From positions 1-50,386 of the IMG/VR virus record IMGVR_UViG_3300009509_000028: a DNA stretch of 50,386 nt, one strand, 5' to 3'. The notes beneath the pieces are model-generated. The model was not told the DNA's origin. It worked only from the letters and a program-made list of their open reading frames with translations, and searched no databases. Origin of the DNA: a virus. Of the stretch, positions 35,601-40,608 are shown in pieces. A program made the position numbers and the translations under genes. Each line of letters begins with the position of its first letter. Within the stretch, counting starts at the first letter, position 1.

Positions 35601-36205
35601 TAGTCGGAACCTTCAATGGTGTATATGTCAGCAGCCTATGCTCCAGTGTTGCGCCGTTAGTTAGCGACGGCACGCACGCGCTAAAGAACACGGGCGGACA
35701 GTTTATAGAGTCCGGTGTTAACTTTGGGGACGTTGACTGCTTCGATCACGCCGGGAACCATTCTATTGAGTGCTGGTTCTCGACAACAGCAGCGCTCGCC
35801 GCTAATAAGCTATGCACGAAGAGTCAAGACGGCACGACATGGATGGAATACGCCCTGCAGCTTAATTCGTCGGGGAATATCGTATACGAGACAAATTCCG
35901 ACGGTACGCCCGGAGGCTATCACGCGCTGACAACAAGCGGAGCATATAACGACGGTGCAAAGTATCACGTGGTTGCAGTACATGATAACGCATCCGACAA
36001 GAAACGCGTATATGTTAACGGGTCCGCGGTTGCTAGTGCAACATGGACGCCGTCGTGTTTCTCGAACGCATCCGATCTGTGCGTCGGATACGGTACAGGA
36101 ACAAATAACTACGCACTAACAGGTACCATCGACGAGTTCGCGGTCTACGCGACAGCGCTAACAGCCGCACAAGTCGCGGATCATTATACGAAGGGAACAG
36201 CATAA
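32633..36205 (+). CDS. tail fibre / adhesin with five LamG-like domains
   Basis: The start at ATG 32633 overlaps the previous stop, giving 1190 aa. Five concanavalin/LamG-like domains of ~230 aa follow each other. Each begins with a YxxxIxDGxxAYWRLxE-type lead (LLDLPLLYFTLAE, IADGPEAYWRLNE, IRDGATAYWRLDE, IRDLAVTYLPFEA, INDGATLYVRFND), continues with W/F-x-x-S or R-F-D-G-x-x-D-Y, then NGxxV/KVA and GRRH/GKRH, and ends xxVAVYxxALxxxxIxxHYAxG. Such folds bind glycans. The position after DUF2793 fits the receptor-binding fibre. The final unit ends HYTKGTA at the stop. Confidence 0.85.
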   Translation: MMRIFRPHIFEFVANSARWGAGGYNPNYGSSPAPAAVLTYASAILLDLPLLYFTLAEGSGTAANNLASTAWDGTYSGGYTHASALASTLLGSVNLNGSNGYVVVNTSSPNTGANAVVEAWVYCSASSPNCGIISDHFPGSGVIKYELGLSPTAADGKTILTFAHYTGAAWYTCSAATPFPLNTVLHVVGKAQGKVFKLFQNGVRIARSSVTASCATGGNDGMYVGKRHDAAGPHPYFDGNISDVAVYGSALSDGTIRGHYAIGIGHQKDDYAYRIIADGPEAYWRLNEVAGSTAYSEVGLSNRDGAYTGGVSLGTTSLIQESGNTAVRFDGTADYISIASAPHLGQRFTLESWVYASASTPTAAIISEVYTGGADPVAYALGFSNTVGASSATNLSCGYYTGSVWVEATDANAFPLGETVHCVGVKEASAISVYFNGLKVATSAATTSVVTTGTDGAVIGRRHTADTGTPYVDGVLDQVAMYATAITEETVRAHYAHGKGYASSTYPFEVIRDGATAYWRLDESSVATMKRTVGRETYVSAINSGKINPQASALTDALELCAYFSGTGAGSTSNPALYKNDIGTASVPIRTAEAWFRPKNFSSNRHVGSIHDIDSNRSHFRITTGRVLDIYSASAGAAVLACPNTITSTTTYHAAYTYDGTDSVLYVNGVQQDASTVHPGGMDGSADVIIGGYKFSGTVNGSANGYISDFAVYASALTATKIAEHWARGNGYAEGTHPFVCIRDLAVTYLPFEALASASATRSVVNVGYDYTAVGATIASTPLAAIGSACFHFDGSNDYIRSITALPAYTSGSAEMIIKSSTVSAGQRFFTLNAQVPYFRFRLVTASTVGFLVNGTGGTEITAGIVASSVNHIVGTFKKSGAQRLYINGSVVASGTTPSTLNKVSGSDYNTIGASRTPDAWYDGYIDRVSIYGHALSSAEVATHYETAMLYDNGTRYPSASYPFAVINDGATLYVRFNDVGASGTVASTVVGTFNGVYVSSLCSSVAPLVSDGTHALKNTGGQFIESGVNFGDVDCFDHAGNHSIECWFSTTAALAANKLCTKSQDGTTWMEYALQLNSSGNIVYETNSDGTPGGYHALTTSGAYNDGAKYHVVAVHDNASDKKRVYVNGSAVASATWTPSCFSNASDLCVGYGTGTNNYALTGTIDEFAVYATALTAAQVADHYTKGTA
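32750..36200 (+). repeat. five tandem LamG-like units
   Basis: Unit starts lie near nucleotides 32750, 33450, 34158, 34845 and 35515, recognised by the repeated lead (I/L-x-D-G-x-x-x-Y-W/F-R-L-x-E/D) and by a closing HYAxGxG or HYxTAM. The DNA has diverged, so this is protein-level duplication. Spacing is roughly 680-710 bp per unit. Confidence 0.75.
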
Positions 36206-36220
36206 CAAGAGGATATAGAA

Positions 36221-36631
36221 GTGGCCGAACCGCAAGATTTAGAAGGACGCATGGCACGACTCGAAGCGACGGTCGATGCCTTCGTTACAACCGTTCGTTC
36301 TCAGTTCGACAACACCAGCGACCAGTTCGAGGTGTTGTACAAGCACATCGACGGGCTTCGCGACGCTATCCAGCAGCGCGACCGCACGCCGTGGGCGAAT
36401 TACCTATCCGCACTTGCGCTGCTGTTCGTTGTCATAGGCTTCGGCGCGCAGGGCTATATCCGGGACCTGTCACGCATCGAGCGCGATGTCGAAGTACTGG
36501 ACAGGAATGTCGAAGATCACTTGATCAACGGGCACAAGGCATCGACTGAGAGTATCGAATCAATCAAGGACTGGATCAGGCGGCACGATGATCGAGCAAT
36601 AACCAGAGGCATGCACGATGAGACACAGTGA
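36221..36631 (+). CDS. membrane protein, holin candidate
   Basis: Starts at GTG 36221, with GAGGATATAGAA before it. The 136-aa product has an N-terminal coiled coil (LEGRMARLEATVDAFVTTVR), one transmembrane helix at about residues 58-80 (ANYLSALALLFVVIGFGAQG) and a C-terminal charged helix. It overlaps the endolysin start, so by position it is a holin or lysis-membrane candidate, though a single central helix with coiled coils on both sides is not a classical holin. It could alternatively be a small XhlA-like or i-spanin-like protein. Confidence 0.6.
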   Translation: MAEPQDLEGRMARLEATVDAFVTTVRSQFDNTSDQFEVLYKHIDGLRDAIQQRDRTPWANYLSALALLFVVIGFGAQGYIRDLSRIERDVEVLDRNVEDHLINGHKASTESIESIKDWIRRHDDRAITRGMHDETQ

Positions 36632-37091
36632 CAGGACACGCGTCGCGGGCGACAACCCGGCGGACATATCGAAGGCGGGACTCGAACACCTGAAGCAGTT
36701 CGAAGGCTGGCGCGATCATGTGTACAACGATGTCGCGGGCTATCCGACGATCGGGTACGGGCACTTGATCAAGGACGGCGAAGAGTTCCCGGACAGGATC
36801 ACCATCGAGCAGGGCGAGGCACTGCTGCGGCAGGATGCAGACATCGCGATCCGTGCTGTCGCGTACAATGTCAAGGTGCCAATAACGCAAGGCATGTTCG
36901 ATGCTCTGGTATCTTTCACCTATAACGTCGGCACCGGCGCACTGCGCAAGTCGACACTGCTGCGACTGCTGAACGATGGCGAGTACATCGATGCAGCGCG
37001 ACAGTTCCCGCGGTGGAACAAGGCAGGGGGCAAGGTCGTTGCCGGCCTGACAAAGCGACGGAATAGCGAGACATGGCTGTTCTGGTCGTAA
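36618..37091 (+). CDS. GH24 endolysin (T4-type lysozyme)
   Basis: A 157-aa protein. The catalytic signature E29-x8-D38-x5-T44 is present in FEGWRDHVYNDVAGYPTIGYGH, with FDALVSFTYNVGTGALRKST and FPRWNKAGGKVVAGLTKRR completing the GH24/T4-lysozyme family. It cleaves the glycan strand of peptidoglycan for lysis. There is no signal peptide or SAR anchor, so it needs a holin-type partner. It overlaps the membrane gene before it and the lipoprotein gene after it. Confidence 0.92.
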   Translation: MRHSDRTRVAGDNPADISKAGLEHLKQFEGWRDHVYNDVAGYPTIGYGHLIKDGEEFPDRITIEQGEALLRQDADIAIRAVAYNVKVPITQGMFDALVSFTYNVGTGALRKSTLLRLLNDGEYIDAARQFPRWNKAGGKVVAGLTKRRNSETWLFWS

Positions 37092-37288
37092 GGTTGTCCT
37101 TGATTGCGGCGCTCGTGGGAGGGTGCTCGTTCAACGTGACGCGTGACTATTACATCGACGCGAGCGGCGCGAGTGTCAATCTCCGAGGGTTAGGCAATGC
37201 CGAAAACAGTTCATTTAATACACGGCTTCAACGAGAACCATCCACTACAGGCGCCGAAGATAACGCGGCTTGTTCCGAGCCTTACTGA
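37073..37288 (+). CDS. small lipoprotein, o-spanin candidate
   Basis: ATG 37073 lies inside the endolysin end. The 71-aa product MAVLVVRLSLIAALVGGC has a short basic/hydrophobic signal and a lipobox-like VGGC with C18. The mature part (SFNVTRDYYIDASGASVNLR) is short and not Pro-rich, unlike Rz1. Its place within the lysis block fits an outer-membrane spanin, but no separate inner spanin is clear. Its 3' end overlaps the hydrolase gene by 92 bp. Confidence 0.55.
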   Translation: MAVLVVRLSLIAALVGGCSFNVTRDYYIDASGASVNLRGLGNAENSSFNTRLQREPSTTGAEDNAACSEPY

Positions 37289-37820
37289 TCTCGGCTATAG
37301 GGTACGCATTCACGACTACGGGCACTGGGACCTTGTCGCGGTGCGCAACAATGCGAACCTCGCGCGCCTGATCTATCCATCAGTAAAGCCCGGGGACACG
37401 CTGGTCGGCTTCAGTAATGGCGCCGCACTTGTCGCGAGACTCGTCGCGCTGGGCGTGCAACCCGGGCGGATCGTCCTGATCCAGCCGGCACTCGGCAACA
37501 AGTGGGAACCGCCGGCAGACTGTAAGGTCGAGAAGGTCACGGTGTTCTGGAATCCGAAGGACAACATCACGACGGTCGGCAAGTGGTGGGGTCGTGTCAC
37601 TGACTTGATGCCGTGGCGCTGGAAAAATCCTCACGGGTGGGGAGAAATGGGGGACACTGGATATCTTGGGTCCTCTCCACTTTTCGAACAGTTCAACACG
37701 CTGGAACCCGAAAAGGTAGCATCAAGGTATCAGCAGATACCGAACCCGGCGTCCGGGCATTCTGGCTGGCAAAAGCCGGAATCTTCCGGGTGGTGGAAAC
37801 TCATCGCAGATTGCGGCTAG
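37197..37820 (+). CDS. alpha/beta hydrolase in the lysis cassette
   Basis: A 207-aa protein. HLIHGF (oxyanion region, residues 6-11), the nucleophile elbow GFSNGAAL with S73, and D122 (NPKDN) with H188 (ASGHSGW) give a likely Ser-Asp-His triad. Strands VLIQPAL and VTVFWNP fit the fold. The substrate is unknown: it may be an esterase acting on envelope lipids or glycan esters during lysis, similar in idea to LysB, but LysB similarity is not shown. The last coding bases contain the palindrome GGTATC-AGCA-GATACC (37726-37741), part of a larger repeat family. Confidence 0.7.
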   Translation: MPKTVHLIHGFNENHPLQAPKITRLVPSLTDLGYRVRIHDYGHWDLVAVRNNANLARLIYPSVKPGDTLVGFSNGAALVARLVALGVQPGRIVLIQPALGNKWEPPADCKVEKVTVFWNPKDNITTVGKWWGRVTDLMPWRWKNPHGWGEMGDTGYLGSSPLFEQFNTLEPEKVASRYQQIPNPASGHSGWQKPESSGWWKLIADCG

Positions 37821-37822
37821 GA

Positions 37823-37941
37823 ATCCTGTTTTAAGCCGCCTGTGGGCGCCTACAGCGGGCGATCTACCTCGAAGTGACGCCAGTGTATGTCCTAGACGGT
37901 CAGACCGCCCTGTAGAGCGCCACAGGAGCCGAGAACAGGAT
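37823..37941. other. nested ~119-nt inverted repeat / structured RNA candidate
   Basis: An outer perfect 8-bp stem ATCCTGTT (37823-37830) pairs with AACAGGAT (37934-37941). Inside it, 37835-37861 pairs imperfectly with 37906-37929; CCTGTGG/CCACAGG, CTACAG/CTGTAG and GGGCG/CGCCC blocks match with few bulges. The ~44-nt loop has no ORF. It starts 2 bp after the hydrolase stop, so it may terminate the late transcript, be an ncRNA, or act as a cruciform. No clear T-run follows. Confidence 0.6.
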
Positions 37942-38165
37942 CATTATGCGCGCGCGTTATGCGGGCAGGTATCACGCGCATCAGGTATCACGTGAAATCG
38001 AAAAAACGCATCGGTCGAAAAAATGAAAAATCGGCTGATACCGTGATGCTGCTGATGCTTTTCGAGAGAGATCAACAGCTTGCAGCAGAAATTCCCTGAT
38101 ACTTTGCTGATACCTGCTGATACCTTTTTCGTCCATAAAAAGGGGCGCGCGCGGCCAGAAAAGTC

Positions 38166-38194
38166 TTGATTTTTGGATCGCGTTCCTGTATATG
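38166..38194 (+). promoter_or_regulatory. possible rightward promoter, antisense to the leftward genes
   Basis: TTGATT (38166-38171), exactly 17 bp, then TATATG (38189-38194) is a plausible sigma70 pair on the + strand. It would fire into the 3' ends of the leftward orphan genes, i.e. antisense. It could make a primer or regulatory RNA next to the repeat cluster. It is short and low-information, hence the low confidence. Confidence 0.35.
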
Positions 38195-38205
38195 CGCGCG
38201 CGCGA

Positions 38206-38253
38206 TGATACGGCACCTCGGAGAGTACGTGCAACCCCCGAGGTTCTGTATCA
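38206..38253 (-). terminator. hairpin at the end of the leftward operon
   Basis: ACCTCGG (38215-38221) pairs with CCGAGGT (38238-38244), extended by TGATAC (38206-38211) with GTATCA (38248-38253), around a ~16-nt loop. The right arm overlaps the TGA stop of the last leftward gene (38251-38253). No T-run follows on the minus strand, so it may be a weak terminator or an RNA-stability hairpin; the arms also belong to the TGATAC family. Confidence 0.45.
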
Positions 38254-38448
38254 CTGCCGGAAGATGATATACGAGTACTGGTGCTTGTCTGGCTGGTTCT
38301 TGCTCAGGTTCACGAGGTAGGTCTGTGCTTCCTCCATTGTTCCGAAGACCATGTGCGTGCGGAGCTGGTTCGGTGGATCGGTGACCACAGTGTACTTGCC
38401 GGCGGGCGTCAGTACGCGGCCTGCTCTCTGCTGGTGCCATGTTGCCAT
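38251..38448 (-). CDS. small orphan protein (65 aa), paralogue of the 83-aa product at 40356
   Basis: Product MATWHQQRAGRVLTPAGKYT, then VVTDPPNQLRTHMVFGTMEE and AQTYLVNLSKNQPDK. GGAGG precedes the ATG by about 10 bases. P-A-G-K-Y-T-V-V and F-G-T-M-E-E-A-x-x-Y-L match CPTGKYTLVG and FDTLAEAIAYV in the product of 40356-40607, indicating an ancient duplication. Last gene of the unit that begins at the promoter 39176. No known family. Confidence 0.7.
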   Translation of the reverse strand: MATWHQQRAGRVLTPAGKYTVVTDPPNQLRTHMVFGTMEEAQTYLVNLSKNQPDKHQYSYIIFRQ

Positions 38449-38450
38449 TG

Positions 38451-38663
38451 TTAGCGGGCCTCCATACGGCGGAGCAGTTCGTCACGTATCTGCACCGGTG
38501 TGTTGAGCGACAGCGTCCATCCGTAGAGTCCCTGTTCTTTGATCTGCTGGACATCGTCGCGTAACGGCGCGAAGTAGTAGTACCGGTCGCGCCTGTTGTA
38601 CTGCAGCTCGTAGCCGAGCGGCAGTAACAGGGCGTTGCAGTTCTTACGTGTTGCTCGTGCCAT
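38451..38663 (-). CDS. small basic orphan protein (70 aa)
   Basis: The start at ATG 38663 overlaps the previous stop (TAATG) with a strong GAGGAGG site. MARATRKNCNALLLPLGYEL is followed by QYNRRDRYYYFAPLRDDVQQ and a helical C-terminus. The LGYEL...RDRYYYFAP pattern could be a small beta-alpha DNA- or protein-binding fold, but no family is recognised. It is coupled to the following 65-aa gene by a 2-bp gap. Confidence 0.75.
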   Translation of the reverse strand: MARATRKNCNALLLPLGYELQYNRRDRYYYFAPLRDDVQQIKEQGLYGWTLSLNTPVQIRDELLRRMEAR

Positions 38664-38968
38664 TACTTCGCCTCCTCGATGACGTCGACGAACGCGGTGA
38701 AGTATCCGCCGAGTGTCGGGGTGCCGTTCACTGGCGGGAAGTACATGCGCCCGAAGTCCTGCTCGCGTACGCGGTTGCCGGCGACGCGCAGGTCGCATTC
38801 GATCTGGTAGCGCTCGACGCCGTCGGGACCGTCGACGATGTCGACGATCGTGCCCTCGACGTAGGATGCGCGCTCGTCTTCACCGAGCAGGCCGCGGCCC
38901 CATGTGGTGCCGGGTTCTGCGAAGTCAAAGCTGCGGACCTTGTCGCCGATCTTGGGTTCTGTTCTCAT
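38663..38968 (-). CDS. orphan protein (101 aa), SH3/KOW-like small beta protein
   Basis: The start MRTEPKIGDKVRSFDF is set at ATG 38968 because it carries the conserved GAGGACACGACCATG leader; the upstream extension lacks one. KIGDKVRSFDFAEPGTT, YVEGTIVDIVDGPDGVERYQ and IECDLRVAGNRV suggest a small beta barrel (SH3/KOW-like), common in early regulators, but this is structural impression only. It is followed by the 70-aa gene. Confidence 0.75.
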   Translation of the reverse strand: MRTEPKIGDKVRSFDFAEPGTTWGRGLLGEDERASYVEGTIVDIVDGPDGVERYQIECDLRVAGNRVREQDFGRMYFPPVNGTPTLGGYFTAFVDVIEEAK

Positions 38969-38984
38969 GGTCGTGTCCTCGTGG

Positions 38985-39134
38985 TTAGATGAAACGATGG
39001 TCAGGGCAGGCGTAGCGGAATCCGCCGAGGAATCGCGCGGGTTCGCCCTTCCTGATAATCCGGTTGCAAATCTGGCACCGGCATGCGCGCGGTGCAAGTA
39101 CTGTGATCGGTGTTGCTTTGCCTTGTGGGTTCAT
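38985..39134 (-). CDS. small zinc-binding-like orphan protein (49 aa)
   Basis: ATG 39134 carries the conserved GAGGACACGACCATG leader. The product begins MNPQGKATPITVLAPRACRC and continues QICNRIIRKGEPARFLGG to end YACPDHRFI. The C-x-C-x2-C and C-x2-H spacing suggests a single zinc knuckle. First gene of the unit driven from the promoter 39176-39204. Function unknown; small Zn proteins of this type in early phage regions often target host enzymes (inference). Confidence 0.75.
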   Translation of the reverse strand: MNPQGKATPITVLAPRACRCQICNRIIRKGEPARFLGGFRYACPDHRFI

Positions 39135-39175
39135 GGTCGTGTCCTCAGTGGTTAGTGATTTGCTTCAGTGATTCC

Positions 39176-39204
39176 AGTATCGGATACCCGTGCATAAAAG
39201 TCAA
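39176..39204 (-). promoter_or_regulatory. early promoter copy
   Basis: Minus-strand TTGACT (39199-39204), 17 bp, GATACT (39176-39181) within TTGACTTTTATGC. It lies just after the stop of the gene at 39208 and drives 39134 leftward. It matches the copies at 39883, 41214, 41646 and 48984, except for one extra base in the spacer and GATACT rather than GATAAT. Confidence 0.75.
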
Positions 39205-39207
39205 CAC

Positions 39208-39483
39208 CTAGTCGAGCAACCCCAGTTCGGCTTTGTTTTCTGCAATATACTTTTTGCACTGCGCGATCTGTCTCTCGTACGCCTTGATGCGCAGTTCGGC
39301 GGCAGCGACCCCTGCCATAGCAGCGTCGCGCTTGTTGTCGCAGTACCAGCCGATACCGCTCTTCCAGCGCGCTTCGCGTCTGCCGTTCGGTGTACCGTCG
39401 GCGATGAACACGGACTTCTCGGTCAGTTTCACAGCGTCGTACTCGATCACATATCCGGTATTGCTTACGAAGTAGGTTTTCAT
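39208..39483 (-). CDS. orphan protein (91 aa)
   Basis: MKTYFVSNTGYVIEYDAVKL, then EKSVFIADGTPNGRREARWK and a C-terminal coiled helix (AAELRIKAYERQIAQCKKYI). Leader GAGGACACGACAATG (one change from the common form). It begins just after a TTCG-loop hairpin (39497-39512), in the unit with the 104-aa gene. No family recognised. Confidence 0.75.
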   Translation of the reverse strand: MKTYFVSNTGYVIEYDAVKLTEKSVFIADGTPNGRREARWKSGIGWYCDNKRDAAMAGVAAAELRIKAYERQIAQCKKYIAENKAELGLLD

Positions 39484-39496
39484 TGTCGTGTCCTCT

Positions 39497-39512
39497 GCCC
39501 CCCGAAGGGGGC
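39497..39512 (-). other. TTCG-loop hairpin in the leader of the 91-aa gene
   Basis: On the minus strand GCCCCC-TTCG-GGGGGC is a perfect 6-bp stem between the stop of the 104-aa gene and the SD of the 91-aa gene. There is no U-run, so it is more likely a stability or processing hairpin than a terminator. Confidence 0.6.
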
Positions 39513-39524
39513 TGTAGCGGTTGA

Positions 39525-39839
39525 TCAGAAGCTCAGGTACATGCCGGTGCCGTTCTCGATGGCGCCCTTCAGCATGTCGTTGTAGATATCGTTGACGCTG
39601 CTGCGGACGATGTAGGTCGGGATTCCCTTGACCTTGCGAATCTGGCCGAATTCGACATCGTAGAGGTCCAGTGCGTTCAGGACTACCCGGACGATGTTCA
39701 CGCTCTTGCTGTTCTTGCCGATGCGGAACTGGACGCCGTTCTCGATTGCCATGAAGTCCTTCGCGCCGGTCATGACGTTCAGGCGGCGGGTGCCTCCGAT
39801 CTGGTTCAGGATGGTGTTGGCGATGGTCAGGTTGCTCAT
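39525..39839 (-). CDS. orphan protein (104 aa)
   Basis: The start at ATG 39839 with leader GAGGACACGACCATG is preferred over the upstream in-frame ATG. MSNLTIANTILNQIGGTRRL, TGAKDFMAIENGVQFRIGKN, SVNIVRVVLNALDLYDVEFG and VRSSVNDIYNDMLKGAIENG look like a small alpha/beta fold. This N-terminal pattern occurs in small phage proteins, but I cannot name a function. Promoter 39883-39910 is directly upstream. Confidence 0.75.
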   Translation of the reverse strand: MSNLTIANTILNQIGGTRRLNVMTGAKDFMAIENGVQFRIGKNSKSVNIVRVVLNALDLYDVEFGQIRKVKGIPTYIVRSSVNDIYNDMLKGAIENGTGMYLSF

Positions 39840-39882
39840 GGTCGTGTCCTCTGGGTTAGTGTTTCCGTGTCTCTTGTATTCT

Positions 39883-39910
39883 ATTATCGACACCCCAGCA
39901 TAAAAGTCAA
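39883..39910 (-). promoter_or_regulatory. early promoter copy
   Basis: Minus-strand TTGACT (39905-39910), 16 bp, GATAAT (39883-39888), within TTGACTTTTATGC and followed by the conserved leader. A second TTGACT lies 23 bp upstream (39928-39933), inside the T-tract of the preceding terminator. A strong sigma70-like match. Confidence 0.85.
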
Positions 39911-39931
39911 GCGTTATTTTGCAAAAAAGTC

Positions 39932-39959
39932 AAAAAAAAAAGGCGGACCGAAGTCCGCC
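39932..39959 (-). terminator. rho-independent terminator of the leftward operon
   Basis: On the minus strand a perfect 7-bp stem GGCGGAC-TTCG-GTCCGCC (39942-39959) is followed by a run of ten T residues (39932-39941). It ends the unit 41175-39981. Its T-run merges with the TTGACTTTTTTGC element of the next promoter. Confidence 0.9.
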
Positions 39960-39980
39960 GAATGATCACGACCAAGTGAT

Positions 39981-40184
39981 TCAGTCTAGCGCATCGTACC
40001 GCCGGCGCCATTCGATGCGACACTCCTCCCGGGTGTGCGTCGTGTAGAAGTCGTCGCGTTCCATGGACGCGGTGACCGCGGCGAACTTGTCGCGAGCGCG
40101 CGGATCGGCGTCCGGGTTGAACGGCGGCGGAGGGTTCCGCCACTGTTCCGTGAATATGCCACAGGGTGCGTACTCGTGCTTCAT
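39981..40184 (-). CDS. small orphan protein (67 aa)
   Basis: The start MKHEYAPCGIFTEQWRNPPP is set at ATG 40184 with leader GAGGACATACGCATG (a variant of the common leader). It continues NPDADPRARDKFAAVTASME and TTHTREECRIEWRRRYDALD. Acidic/basic mixed, two cysteines, no family recognised. Last gene before the terminator at 39932-39959. Confidence 0.7.
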   Translation of the reverse strand: MKHEYAPCGIFTEQWRNPPPPFNPDADPRARDKFAAVTASMERDDFYTTHTREECRIEWRRRYDALD

Positions 40185-40363
40185 GCGTATGTCCTCAGTG
40201 CCCACGCCTCCAGCATCGAGAAGCACCGGTACGGCAGGTCGGCGTTCGTGGATGCCTTGAGCACGTGGTCGACGATGTCGCGGACCAGCATGTCGCGGCT
40301 GAGAACCTGTTCCAGTTCGAGCTGCACCTGTCCCATGCGAATAGATACGGATTCGTTATACAT
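40181..40363 (-). CDS. small orphan protein (60 aa)
   Basis: The start at ATG 40363 is supported by AGGAGGG 8-14 bp upstream. MYNESVSIRMGQVQLELEQV is followed by LSRDMLVRDIVDHVLKASTN, mostly helical with alternating charges, then LPYRCFSMLEAWALRTYA. The stop overlaps the next ATG. No family recognised. Confidence 0.7.
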   Translation of the reverse strand: MYNESVSIRMGQVQLELEQVLSRDMLVRDIVDHVLKASTNADLPYRCFSMLEAWALRTYA

Positions 40364-40607
40364 CGCTGTGCCCTCCTGTGAGCTTGTGTCCGCGGTCCTC
40401 GACGTAGGCAATAGCCTCGGCAAGGGTATCGAAGACGGGCGCCTTGTATGCCTTTGTGACGCCGTTGTGTGTCATTACACGCCCGCCCATGACGTCTGCC
40501 GTAGTCGGCGGAGCGTAGAAGACGAGCAGGTCAGCCGGGAGCGTGCCGACCAGCGTATACTTGCCGGTCGGGCACTTCAGGGTATGGATGCCAAGGTTGC
40601 CGAACAT
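40356..40607 (-). CDS. small orphan protein (83 aa), paralogue of the 65-aa product at 38251
   Basis: MFGNLGIHTLKCPTGKYTLV, then GTLPADLLVFYAPPTTADVM and AYKAPVFDTLAEAIAYVEDR. The GKYTLVG...F-D-T-L-A-E-A-x-A-Y-V framework matches the product of 38251-38448, an internal paralogue pair across the block. GGGAGGG precedes ATG 40607. Function unknown. Confidence 0.75.
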   Translation of the reverse strand: MFGNLGIHTLKCPTGKYTLVGTLPADLLVFYAPPTTADVMGGRVMTHNGVTKAYKAPVFDTLAEAIAYVEDRGHKLTGGHSDV

Positions 40608-40608
40608 G

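Larger units (their letters stand above)
37726..38253. repeat. TGATAC/GTATCA repeat cluster at the convergent junction
   Basis: Exact GTATCA or TGATAC hexamers occur at 37727, 37969, 37985, 38036, 38097, 38108, 38118, 38206 and 38248 (nine in 528 bp). Extended forms: CAGGTATCACG occurs twice (37966-37976, 37982-37992); GCTGATACCT repeats in tandem without a gap (38106-38125); GCTGATACC lies at 38034. The cluster sits between convergent gene blocks and both orientations occur. Iteron-like origin, operator or partition site are all possible. Confidence 0.7.

Noticed and set aside
37823-37941. Possible tRNA in the structured interval
   Set aside because: The arms do not form a cloverleaf with the needed T-loop GTTCRA and acceptor ends; it is a nested hairpin.
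37726-38253. CRISPR-like array
   Set aside because: Repeats are short, in both orientations and irregularly spaced, with no spacer regularity or cas genes.
38072-38554. Leftward ORF running through the repeat cluster
   Set aside because: It covers the TGATAC repeats and GC-alternating tracts, lacks a leader and conflicts with the coupled genes at 38451 and 38251.
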